Source: Haplosporangium gracile
Lineage: Eukaryota > Mortierellomycota > Mortierellomycetes > Mortierellales > Mortierellaceae
Direction of reading: 5' to 3'
Length of the DNA: 53,953 bases
Assembly (NCBI GenBank): GCA_015499985.1
Contig: JAAAUF010000114.1
Span: forward strand, 9,999-63,951
The first letter of the stretch is position 1. The number at the start of each line of letters is the position of its first letter. The notes under the pieces were generated by a model. That model was not told the origin of the DNA, made no database searches, and saw nothing but the letters and a program-made list of their open reading frames with translations. This document shows positions 37,221 through 48,179 of this stretch, one piece after another. A program made the translations under genes and the position numbers.

Positions 37221-38196
37221 GAGCAAGGACGGCACTTCTCAGCACAATGATTTCTCAGGAGGAGGATATATGAAAAGTAGAGTGACGGTCCATACGAGAC
37301 ATGAGCAACGACAAACGCTTGACACCCCCATTGATTACAACGACACGGTACTTTCTCTTTGCAAAAACCACGCGAGAAATTCACTTCGCAACAACCAGGA
37401 GCTTTCGTTTTAACGATGTCTAGAACGCTGCGTTCTTTTTTAATCCTCACAATCCATCGTGCAACAAAACTTTGACTTTTTCAGCGACCAGACAACAGGA
37501 TAATCGGCAACAACAATGAAAAAAAACCCCCCATCAACATTTTTTCTCGCAAATAAAACCCGGATACATTTTTGTTTTGGTGGCGCATGCGCTGGAGCAC
37601 CAGATCTTGCAGAAGAGTGGAAAATGGAAAGAGAATATCTCATCTTTTTTCTTAGCTTGTTTTTCGATCTCAATGGCCTGTTCTTTCGTTCACACCTGAC
37701 ATAGCGGGCCTTATTATTTGTTGTTTATAGCTTTTTTATTATTATGATGATTTTCATGATCCTCAATGGTCCATCAGTCTACGTTGCTACAAATAAGTAA
37801 CCAAACGAGATAAATACCGAAGATCAAGAAAATGAGAGAGGAGAAGTGAAAGCGAAAGGGAAAAGATGAAAGAGCTGTAGGGGAAGGGAAGTGGTTGGAT
37901 TGATCATGGAAGGAATGGGGCGAAGAGAGGTCAATAGGAAAAAATTAGGTGGATAAGGGCGTAATTGATTAGTGGGGAGGAGTAACAACAACAGAAACGA
38001 AAGAAAGTAAAGTGGGGCTAGGAAAGGTATTGGTATAGGTGTGAGTGAATGAAGAGAAAACGTCAAAAAGGAGGATCAGCATACTAAACGAGCACCAGTC
38101 TCGCTCTGCTTCCCCGAAAATGCAAACAAAAAAATATAAACGCGAAAAAGCAACATCAAATAATCAACAGACGAAAAAGAGGAGACAGCGCTCTGC
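37221..38196. other. Convergent intergenic region between F-box gene and kinase
   Basis: About 1 kb, AT-rich. AATAAA words are present (for example 37551-37556). The stretch 37830-38050 is purine-rich on the + strand. No coding character, RNA gene or structured repeat is seen. Confidence 0.5.
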
Positions 38197-39618
38197 TTAT
38201 GCAGAGAGGCTAAGTCCAGAAACCCATGGGTGGTTAACAACATCTTCAATCGTCGCGCGGCGTTCAGGGGTCTTGGCCAACATCCAATTCAACAGATGCA
38301 GACACTCGGCCGATGACCGGACGCGTGGTGGGATGTAAGGTCCGGAGGTGGCCTGGACGGGGTCATTGAAGGGCACCTCGCCGTAGAGGATCGTGTAGAG
38401 GAGAATGCCTAGTGACCAAATCTCGGCTGACTCAGCCCTATACTTTTCACCCTTCAAGATCTCAGGCGACGCGTCTAAGGGATAGAAATACGGTTGGGAA
38501 AACTGAGTTGGTAATCACTTCAATACATACAAGGTACATGCGTCGTACAGAAAAAAGTCATTGCAAGTAGCAGAGATAAAGCACTTACAGTTGATGGTGC
38601 CGTAGAAGCGGTCAAAGAGTTTGCCCTGAGGTCTGGGGATAATAACAGCAGATCCAAAGTCGATCAACTTGACCCGAAAATCATTGTCAATGACAATGTT
38701 CTCATCCTTGATGTCACGATGGCAGATACCACGCGAGTTAAGGTAATCCACACACTCAACAATCTGCTTAAAAATCATGCGTGCCTGGGATTCTGAGAAC
38801 TTGGAGTGGTGCTCGATGCACTCAAAGAGATCGCACGATGTCCGACGAACCAACAGAGCAGGCTTAGGGGGCTCCACATACAACTCGTTATCGCTTCCTG
38901 AATGACTCAAAGACGATGACGAGCTCGAGGTCAATGAGGATGTGAAAAAGCTGGACGAGTTGGAGGACGATGTCGAGTTGAATCCGGGCAAGCCATTCCG
39001 CTGGTTCAAGGTCGCTGCAGCCATAGCCTCGATCATCGACGTGGGCATGCTGTTGGCGTTGTTGTTGTTGTTGTTGTTGTTGTTGAGGAGAGGGTTGCTG
39101 GTCGACCAGGGTGTGCCATGAAGCTCCATGACCAAGTAAAAGAACTTGAAATCCTGATAGACGTTTATGAACGAGATAATGTTGGGGTGCTGAACATTCC
39201 GGAGAACGTAGACCTCCATAGGGATTACGCCCAGCTCGGGGTCCTTGGCCCAGCCATGAAAAGGCACCTTGTCACGGAAAATAAACTTGACTGCAACCTC
39301 CTTATAGTCTGATTTCCGGGTGGCAGACACGACAAATCCAAATCCTCCAGAGCCCAGCTCATCGCCCAAGGTGTACTTTGAGATGAACTCTGGTTGGAGT
39401 GTGTGACGCTGGAGATGCTTGGCAGAGACTGTCAGCTTCTCTCCGTTGCCGTTGTCGGAGATTATGGGTGTCGGCGGTGGCGTGAGGGGCGATCTGTGGA
39501 GACCGTCTGGGGTGCCTGCTGCAGAGTTGGGCGCACCTGGGGTGAGATGACTCGTTGAGAGCTGAGGAAGACGCTGTGATGTCGAAGGGCCAAAGGTGCT
39601 GTCTACAACGGATGTCAT
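38197..39618 (-). CDS. Serine/threonine protein kinase with PAS-kinase-like catalytic domain
   Basis: Complement of 38589-39618 joined to 38197-38474: 1308 nt, 435 codons plus TAA. Catalytic motifs are complete: glycine loop LGSGGFGFV, VAVKFIF (Lys), HRDIKDENIVID, IDFGSA, then TINYASPEILKG across the intron, AEIWSLGILLYTILYGEVPF and a final Arg-containing subdomain XI (PERRATIEDVVNHPWV). HRDIKDENIVID, IDFGSA and the IWSLGILLYT segment resemble PAS kinase (PASK/PSK) catalytic domains. No PAS domain precedes the kinase here: the N-terminal 80 residues are Ser/Pro/Thr-rich. Between subdomains V and VIa is an insertion of about 110 residues containing nine Asn (39058-39084) and Ser runs. Cytoplasmic or nuclear by absence of targeting signals. 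The kinase call is certain; the subfamily is inferred. Confidence 0.9.
39058..39084 (-). repeat. (AAC)9 trinucleotide repeat encoding Asn9
   Basis: Nine perfect GTT units on the + strand, read as Asn codons inside the low-complexity insertion of the kinase domain. Confidence 0.95.
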
Positions 39619-41079
39619 TGTGTATATGTTGTTTGTTGGAAAGGTAGAAGAGTGTTGACTAATGTTGAAAGAGGTGAAATGGATGTGTTAATGAATGAAT
39701 GGATGGATCGCCGTGTTGGCTATAGGAGGATGAATACAAAGGGTCTCGGTATGGAACGCGATCGGAGAGGCGCATCCTGGCTCCCTGAGGAATCATTATC
39801 CAGCATGAAGCAAGGTAAATGCGCACACGATACCATCGAATGTGAAGCATGGACCTCCCACTTTTTTTCGTTCGCCTTGTCCATATTCACTAACGCAACA
39901 AAAAAACTGCATGGTGTATGCAGTCATGAAGCCTTTCTTGGATAGCAGCGTAAACAGAGGATGAATAGTCTCTTGCCGTGATGGAAAAACACGTCGCTTC
40001 TATTTCCCGCTCCTCAATTCACAACGTTTTGCACCCAAAGACAGTCTATTCCACTATCCTCTTCTTTTTCTTTTCTCTTGGTGTACACGCCATCCGTACG
40101 CCACATCCGTCCAGGGAGAACTAAACACCAGGAGTAGGCAAGGGAAGGAAGGATGAGAGAGAGAGAAGAGAGACAGGCGGGAAAAAAAGGGGGAAAGAGA
40201 GGGAGAAGTGACCAAGTCCCATTGGTCTGTTCACCTAGATATACACCCATCCTCCCCCTCCTCATTTAATTTCTCTGTTTTCTAATCGACGTTTCATTTC
40301 CATTCCTTTTGATAATTAAGCTCCCTCAAAAACACAGGTCCCGCGAGTGTTTTTTGTTGGTAACTTGACTGGATAGCAAATGGCGAATACAAACAAAAAA
40401 AAGGAGAGTGGTCCTTACCTCGTATCTAGTAGTTGTTGGTAAACAGCTCTTTTGACAAGCTTGGTGGACGAATAAGCCAAAGGAAGGGGAGAGAATCAAG
40501 ACGACTGAGGAAGAATGAAAATAAGGAGTTGGGGACAGGAAGGGAGTGATGATATGAAAAAAATTGATTGTGTCCAGGAAGTGAAATTGGGCGGTCTTTT
40601 TTAAAAGTTGTTGAGGAAGGAAGGCAAAGAAAGGGAAAATGGAGTGGGTAGGAGCTGTGGTGATCAAGAGGAAGGAGAGAAGGGATGCTTTGTAGGACAA
40701 AGGTGTAAATCTTTCTTGTGGAGGGTGGATGGATGGCGGGGGTCGTTGCAAAAGGGTACTGAGTGAGCGGGCGAAAGTAAATGAGAAAGAGGGAAAAGGA
40801 AGGAAAAGAAGCCTATGTTAATTCAAATTAAGTCGCGACGCATGGTCAAAAAAAAGTAAAAAAAGAGCGTTAGAAGGAATGGCAGTATCTGTGCATGTGT
40901 TGCTTTTTTTTTTTTTTGTTGCTCTTCTTTTTGCAGGGGAAATCAATGGTGAACGCGCCCTTGGTTATGTGTGTTCTATTTCTAGAGTAATGTATCAAAC
41001 AAGGCTCGCTTACAGAGAAGGTGCTGAAAGCGTACTGGTTTGATGTTGATACTGTTTTCCGAAGGAGTGGATGCAGTTT

Positions 41080-41570
41080 GATAGGAGGAAGAAAGAGGGT
41101 TAGGGAAGAAGAAAGGGAGGAGGAAGAGTATTAGGAGGATTAGGATTAAGATATAGTGAAAAGGAAATGAGATGAGGAGTAGGTAAAGTGGTTGAGGGAG
41201 CGAAGGAGGGAAAGAAAGAGTGGAGAAGTGAAGAGAGTGAGCAAAAGAAGGGAAGGGGACGTTGAGTTGAAAGCAATCTTAAGTGAGGGAAGGAAAGATA
41301 CAAGAGGGAATGGGAAGAAGGAAGGGACACGAGAGGGAATGAAAGGTAAGAGGGAAAGATAATGAAAAAGAGAGGGAGAGGGAGAAAGAAAGAGACGATC
41401 ACGAAGAAAGAAGAAGAAGAAAGAAGAAAGAAGAAAGAAGAAGAAAGTAAGAAAGTAAGAAGTAAGAAGAAAGGAAAGAGAACAATAACAGAAGGTATGA
41501 ATGAGATGGTCAAGATAAAATAAAAAAATCAAGGGAGAAAGAGAGAATGTATGTATGGTGCAGAAGGAAC
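41080..41570 (+). repeat. Long polypurine tract, nearly pure A/G
   Basis: Almost all bases on the + strand are A or G over about 490 bp, with GAAGAAAGAA-type sub-repeats near 41400-41480. Such tracts can form triplex (H-DNA) and often bias promoters; that is general knowledge and not shown for this locus. Confidence 0.85.
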
Positions 41571-42014
41571 AAGTCAGAGGGCTTGCTAGCTTGTGTGTAA
41601 AAAATATCGAAGGAGCTCACTGCACAAGAAAAGGGACACTACGAAACGCGAAACACTTTTAAAAATATATATATATTTAACACGCATCAAAAGAGCTTTT
41701 GCCTTGTAACAAAAGACACGAGAGAAAGAGAACGAGAACGAAGAAAAAATAGTTCGCTCATTGTAAGATGCTGTAACCGTGAACAAGGAGAAAACTGAAG
41801 ATATTCAGCGATTCTTCACGCGAGCATGGTCCACCAGACCAGGTTCGACTTCTGTGGGTTGCACATACACAAAGAAGGCGAACGGATAGATAATTTCATT
41901 CTTTTGATAGATAAAGGAAGGAGAAAGAGAAAAGAACAGTCTGTCATGATGAGAAGTTGAAAGGGGAACAAAAGGAAGAGAAACAGTAGGAAGGGAGAAT
42001 GAATGGTGAACATT

Positions 42015-42056
42015 GAACGATGGATGATGAACGATGGATGATGAACGATGGATGAT
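42015..42056 (+). repeat. Three tandem copies of a 14-bp unit
   Basis: The unit gaacgatggatgat is repeated exactly at 42015-42028, 42029-42042 and 42043-42056. It lies in the gene desert. Confidence 0.9.
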
Positions 42057-42663
42057 GGGCCACAAAACGGACAAGGTAGGACAAAGTAGGAGTGAGTAAG
42101 TATGTGAATGAGTGAATGAATGAGGGGAAGGGAAGGGAAGAGAATCAGAAAAAAAGGAAGCCAAGGCGGCTGTCATGCAATGCATGCACATGCCCATCCA
42201 ATCCATTCTGGCCAAATGGATATGCAATTCGCAGATAGCATGGGCATCACAGAAACGCGGGCCAAAGATTGAAAAAGGAAGGAATGGTCGGAACCAACCC
42301 TCCGATGACCAATGCCAATTGCATTATTGCACATGGTTCACCGCAGAAAGAAATGCATGCAGAATATAGACATCTTGCTTCAGTGCCTGTGGATGGCCTC
42401 CCATTGACATATATCACAAAGTCGTTTTTTTTTTTATGGTTGAAGGAGAGAAGGAAAGGAGACCCATGAATATTTTGATGGATACAAAATTTAATAAAGG
42501 TCGACCTGGATCAAGTCGAAAATGGTTGCCTCTTTTTTGTATTTCCTTTGTTATGAGTGTTGATAACACAAACCGTCTCCATAGGGATGCAAACCATGGG
42601 CGAGTAGGAAGCACAAAACAAACAAAAAAGGAAGAAAGCTTCCTCTCGTCGTACAAAAGATTC

Positions 42664-42664
42664 C

Positions 42665-42696
<32 letters not shown>
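42664..42696 (+). repeat. (CAA)11 microsatellite
   Basis: Eleven perfect CAA units. A 152-codon ORF reads through it as Gln, but the ORF has no other coding character. Confidence 0.95.
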
Positions 42697-42698
<2 letters not shown>

Positions 42699-43101
42699 CA
42701 AAGACAAACAACTACGGAAATATCTCCCACGAGGGGAAAGAACACAACCCGAAACGGAAGAAAGGACAAAAGGTAATGAGATGACCTACTGGGATCGAGA
42801 TCTTGCCTTTCGAGGATCACATCTCATCCGACCCATGAAGTTGGTGCCCTTACTTGTTCACCTCGATCAGAAACAAATGCGAATGTTACCATGATTTCTA
42901 TACCTTAGCCAATCTCCACCTGGCTCCCTCTCTTTACTAACCCAATGACTTGGGATCTTTTGTTTTCCTTTTCTTTTCTCATACCATAATAAACAACTTT
43001 TTGTTGCGTTTGTTATCTCACGGCAGTAACGAAGGTCCATCCGTCCACACATTCACACACGCACACACACACAAAAAGTACAGGCACGGTGAACCAAAAA
43101 A

Positions 43102-43117
43102 ATATATATATATATAT
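43102..43117 (+). repeat. (AT)8 microsatellite
   Basis: Eight AT units in the gene desert. Confidence 0.9.
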
Positions 43118-45309
43118 CAAGGAAGGAGTTAAAGGAGTTGTTGAAAGAGAAGCAGGGAGGGAAGAAGGGGAAGAACAAGAAATAGAAAAAGAAAAAGAAA
43201 AGAAAAAAAAAAGGAGGTGGTTTGCCAGGATCTAACCGAACGGCATTAAAATATTGCAACAAGGGCTATGGCTTCCTCATCTTTAAAGGAACTAGCCCCT
43301 TCTCTTAAACTTACCAGTATGTGTCTCTCCAGCTTGGTGTAAAAGAGAGAGAGAGACTGTGAGATTAAAAGAAAAGTAAGAGGGAAGAAAAAAAAGGGAC
43401 AGAGGAAGGGATTTAAAGGGACGAGCAACTGAGTACAAGCTGAACGGGAATGGAAAGGGAGAAAGAGAGAAGGACAGGTCCCGACCTGGATGTCAAACAA
43501 GGTTTTTTTTTTGTGATATTGTCTGGTTGCTTGGCTAAGCAAAGAGAAAAGGATGGAAGAAATAAGAAGCGCGAAGTAGCGTGACGAGGAATAAGGAGGA
43601 GGAGAGAGGGAGGGAGCCGGAATGGATACCCGCAAGACAAGGTGTAATTAGAAGAAAATTATGCTGATGATAATGAAAAGGGAAAGCGAGACTGAGATGA
43701 GAATGTTCACTACAAGAGAGAGGAACCTACAAGTAAGACAAGGAGGAATTGTGAGGAGGCGAAAAGATTCAAGGATAAAAGTGGATGTGCATCTTGGACA
43801 TGGGTGTGTGGACATCGATATATGAATGTGGATATGAAGAAAAAGAAAAAAGGCAAAGACGGTGACTCGGGGCGAATAGAACAAAATGCGATCTGCAAGG
43901 GGGTATAGAATGAGATGAGTAGGGGAGTGGAGGAAGGAAGGAGGAGGGACAGAAACAAAGATGCGACAAGTGGCATCCAGCTTGTCCGCCTCTTTTTTGC
44001 TCCATGCCACTATTGGACACCCAAAAAGTATCGCTAGACTTTCTCAAAAGCGAAGCTCAAGCTGATCTTTGGCATTTTCGCAAATGTACGCAGTAAAAGT
44101 GGGAGATGGGCGCTGATGACTTTAAATAAAAAAACGCGATACATCCTCGTCGATAGGTTGTCATGGGCGTGTTCATGAGTACGAGTATGGAACCGGCAAG
44201 CAGTATCACTCGCGAAGAGGAGCATTATGGGATATGTCAACACAATAACATAACATCTATCCCCGGATAGGGAGCAATGAAATGCTTTGTGTCATACCTC
44301 TGCCCTTTTTTTTTCTGATTACTAGGCGTGGTCACGAGCAGCGATAGAAAGGCAACATAGTTCTTCGCATCCATCGCTGGGTCACGTTGAGAGGATGTAA
44401 ACAGAAAATATAGAACTAAGCCTAGCTTATCTGTACTCGTGTTATGGTGATTGAAGGCATATTCCCAATGGATGCACAAGGCATAAGTCGACCAATTCCA
44501 AGCCAATCCCATTCACCCGCTCGTCTCGTCTGACGTTAACCTGTAGCATCGAGATGCATGCCTCTCGTTCTCTCGTTCTCTCGTTGCTCGCCCGCCTCAT
44601 TGCTGACATAGTGACACCACTTTGCTCGATTCTATAAGCACACACGCGTCCTTGCTCATCCATGTGCTCCCTCGGGGTATATGCCGTTGTTTGTTGCTTT
44701 CGCTTTCTCTCTCACTTTCCGAGAATAGTTTAGGACAAACCCACCCCATCCCATCCTTCCTTTACTCTTTTTTGTACTCCTTTTTGCTCTCAGTGTATCG
44801 GATCGCACAACAAGAATGCTCTCACTCTCACATTTGGCTGACGAAAGAAAAAAATTGAGCGCACAGACAGACTGAGTGATGGGATGAACTGACTTCTAAA
44901 AGAGCTGAGCTCTCACGCCACAACATATGTCATTTTGTATTCTTCAAGTCTTTCACTTTTTCCCAGCTTCATTGTGCTGGGTCTATTCCTCCTTGTGCTC
45001 CTATCGTTTGTCTCTTCTTGTCCCTTGTCCCTCCGCCTTCGTGACAGTAACCAGATAGTTCGCCATCGTCTCATTCCTTTCCCATAACGTTGTTATTGTT
45101 CGCCAAGCATAATGGATAATAATACTTAATTATTAAGTAGATAGATAGTGATTACATGGTGGATAGTTGTTGGTGGGGTAGGTGAGCTAATGGTGGTGGA
45201 AGTACTGTACAAGGCTAATTTTAAATGAAAAGAGAGGATGATACGTCTAAGAAGAGAGGCGAAAGAATCAAAGAACAAAAAAGTAATAGAGTCGAATCGA
45301 CGATGAACC

Positions 45310-46585
45310 TCAGTAAGGCGAAAATAACGAGGTGGCAACCATGACTACAGTCGTCATCAATGCCATTGTAATCCAGTGCTCTTCCCGAGTCCGCGATACT
45401 GAGGGTGCAGAGTTTTGAGCGTTAAGTCCGATCCCGCCTGGTGCCAATGGCACCTTTTGCGCAAATCCAATCTGCCGATTCTTGTAGTCGTACACGATAT
45501 AATGGTTCTTGATAAACAAGTCTCCTAGCAGAATTTGCTATTCATATCAAATAACAAAAGTACTGTTAAGCGTTGTAAAATAAGAAGAGACTCTGTATAT
45601 TAAACAAAAAAAAAAAAATGCAGAGATGCTTACCGACTCGCCAGAATGACCGGTGGCCTCGCTCCAAGAGTCGATGGCAGAGAGGCAGATGCCGTTAAAT
45701 CCCGATTCGAGGATAACAATGTCGGAAAGGGGCACGGCAAACTTTTGTCCGCCCAGCACAAACGTAAGATCGCCAACAGATGTCGACTTTGCCAATGTAC
45801 AAGGGACCATCCATCCCAGTAACTTGTCATACTGCGAGTTGGGGATTGCTCGATGAAACGCCGTCGCCAGATAGTCCGGGAACAAGATGTACGACGATCC
45901 CGTGTCGACGACCGCGTAAGATGAGGATTTTGAGAGAGGGAGTTCCTTGCGCCCAATGTAGACCTCATCAACCGCAACTTGCCACTGATTGTCCGAGGTA
46001 ACGGGGAGGTAGGTGATTGACCCCGTGTAGCGCGAGGGGTCAACGCCTCCGAAGATAAACTGTCCGCCGCTGGAAAGTTCCGCGTCCTGCTCTGATGCCT
46101 TGTTCAACCAGACGGAAACAATTTCCTGGTCGATTTGATTTTGGAGCACCATGTTTGTAATGGGTGTCTTAAATCCTATTATTTACAAAGAACAAAAGGA
46201 TTACGATCAGTGTTTGTTCTGAATCAATTGTCCCTTGTAATGGTACTGCCTTCTCGCAAATCAACCACAGTGTGCCAGAAAATACAAAGTGATCCGTACC
46301 ATTCATGTCCGAGGTGCCTTCGAAGCCGAGTCCCATAATTCCATCGAATCCTGAGGTGCCTGAGGGTGGTAGGGGTGCACCATTGTAGGAGGCGAGGCCG
46401 AATGTCTGGTTGCTGATACTGATTCCTGCTACGGTGACTTCGTCGATTCCGAGTACTCCTGATGCCTCTGAGGTGTCAGCATAGGCGATTGACCAGCGCG
46501 TATTATCCATTTGAAACGTGCTACATATAATAAAGAGAGTATGATGACGTTAACACATAATTATATCTTCTCTTCCTTTCTCCTT

Positions 46586-46617
<32 letters not shown>

Positions 46618-46808
46618 GTCTCTCTTCACTTCTTCGCTTTGTATCCTATATCATAGATGTATCTTCTTTGATTGTCGTCTTTTGCATCTACCAACTACTA
46701 TCTGTTTGTAACTGGTGAATTTAAGTTTTTTGAGTTTTTCCAGGGTAAGTGCGGGTCACTCAAGAAACCGTCCGATTACCGTTGTCCGTTGTCATCAGGT
46801 ACACACCG

Positions 46809-46841
<33 letters not shown>

Positions 46842-47709
46842 ACACAAGCACTCACGCCTGTCCCGCACTAATCCAGTCCGGTGTGAGCGCCCAAGCGCAT
46901 TCCTGTTCCCCTGTCCATTCCCGTGACAAAAAAAAACCACCGACAAGCAACAGCCTCCTTGCTCGCATATTTGAAAGACAACAAGGCAGCACTTGTAAAA
47001 TTACCTTGACTGACTAGGATTGAACCGACGGTGGGATTTACAGACCGCAGAGGTGCAGCCCACGGACGAGACCCAGAGGTCCCCGCTCCCCGTATCAAAC
47101 ACGACTGAGAACTCTTGAGGTGGGGTACCGATCAACATGGCCGCGACCCATTGCGTGTCGAGCGAGTTGCCTCGAAGTGGCGCCACCCCAACAAAGGCCC
47201 GCTTCTGGATGCGTTCATGCTCAAGTTGCTTGTCCAACTGCGACATCAGGTCCAGCTCCGACCCGTCTCCTCCTCCTCCTTTATCATCTCCTGTCTGTAA
47301 TGTTGATGCTGCTGCTATTATTGGTGCTGATGATGGTGGTAATGAAGAGAGGGTGAGGGAGGGTGGTGAAGAGTTGGCGTTGTGGGCATTAAGTGCGAGC
47401 AGCTTTGTCATGAACTCTTGTCGGGATCCATAATGGGCCCGTTCCTTAGTACTCCTTGTGTTCACTCCCGGTCGTTCCTGTACCGATACTCTATTGCAGT
47501 AGCAGGCACGGATACAGATATAGTAACAATAATGCTGTTAGTTGTATGCTCGTTTCGCTTGTTCTTGCAATATGCAAGGAACAGTTGGAGAGGGGATATT
47601 ATTATTACCGAAGGAGTTTAGCGTTGGTGGGGTGGTCGGTGAGAAGGAGGAGGAAGGTGATGGCGGCAAGGAAGCCGTAGAAGGAAGAGAAGTTTCCTTT
47701 ACAGCGCAT
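45310..47709 (-). CDS. GPI-anchored aspartic protease (yapsin-like), copy B
   Basis: Paralogue of the protease at 25409-27964. Complement of 47609-47709, 47005-47490, 46300-46520, 45634-46175, 45310-45537: 1578 nt, 525 codons plus TGA. All four intron positions and phases match copy A, and exon 4 has the same length (542 nt). Seen: signal peptide (GFLAAITFLLLLTDHPTNA), propeptide ending at a dibasic site IQKRAFVGVAPL, first active site VVFDTGSGDLWVSS, second active site [30 protein letters not shown], and a hydrophobic GPI-type tail (MALMTTVVMVATSLFSPY). The propeptide is about 30 residues shorter than in copy A. Intron 2 (46521-47004, 484 bp) holds two microsatellites. On its upstream side, after a transposon remnant, comes the M28 aminopeptidase B in the same orientation. 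Confidence 0.92.
46587..46616 (+). repeat. (TCTCAC)5 repeat in intron 2 of aspartic protease B
   Basis: Five perfect hexamer units within the 484-bp intron. Confidence 0.9.
46809..46834 (+). repeat. (AC)13 microsatellite in intron 2 of aspartic protease B
   Basis: Thirteen AC units. Together with the hexamer repeat they account for part of the intron's unusual length. Confidence 0.9.
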
Positions 47710-48179
47710 ATTCTTCTCCTCTTTTCGTTATTCCTTATGGGTGAGTGATGCTGGGATGTTGTGCTGGTGTGAATGACGGGATTATTATAAATAATAAAGG
47801 GGAGCAAGGGGAAGGGGATTTGAACGATGGAGCAAGGAGGTTGGTTGGGTTGTCTCGGAAGGGAGTCGAGTGTGTTGTGTGTGAACGGGAACGTGCGTAA
47901 TAGGAGCGAATGAGTGAAGGTGAGGAGGGAAGAAGCGATTAAGAGAATAGAGATGTAATGAAAAGTGAAGAGAACTGGAGTAGTGAGAAGTGAGGAGGGG
48001 GATGATGAACAGGGTTTGGATGGCAAGGAAGGGGGATAAGACAAGGAGTGTTGTATATGTATGAGAATGTGTGTGTTTGTGTCAAAATTGCAATCGGGGA
48101 TATTGGACATGGATGGGTCCACCAGTCCAGGCTCAGCTGGGGAGATGGGCGGCCGCTGCGTCAGATATGATCGAGTTAT
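47710..48179 (-). promoter_or_regulatory. Probable promoter/leader of aspartic protease B
   Basis: The sequence upstream of the ATG (47709 on the complement) is pyrimidine-rich on the - strand up to about 48050, as with other genes in this window. No specific binding site is identified. The Crypton-like remnant begins near 48180. Confidence 0.4.

Larger units (their letters stand above)
39619..45309. other. Gene desert of 5.7 kb, purine-rich on the + strand over long stretches
   Basis: I see no convincing gene. Long ORFs here translate into low-complexity Ser/Leu/Phe/Pro or Lys/Glu/Arg because of polypurine/polypyrimidine bias. The + strand is strongly A/G-rich in 40140-40210, 40480-40700, 41080-41570, 41890-42160, 43120-43220 and 43540-43960. 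The kinase leader (- strand) probably uses the first few hundred bp. Microsatellites are listed separately. Nothing recognisable as RNA gene, transposon terminus or promoter motif was found. Confidence 0.55.

Noticed and set aside
41100..41532. - strand ORFs rich in Phe, Leu and Ser
   Set aside because: They arise from the polypyrimidine strand, where stop codons are rare; not evidence for membrane proteins.
42550..42711. Cys/Val-rich - strand ORFs across the trinucleotide repeat
   Set aside because: Pure shadow of the (CAA)11 repeat read in other frames.
42436..42894. + strand ORF of 152 codons with a Gln run
   Set aside because: The Gln run comes from a CAA microsatellite and the rest has no coding character or homologous look.
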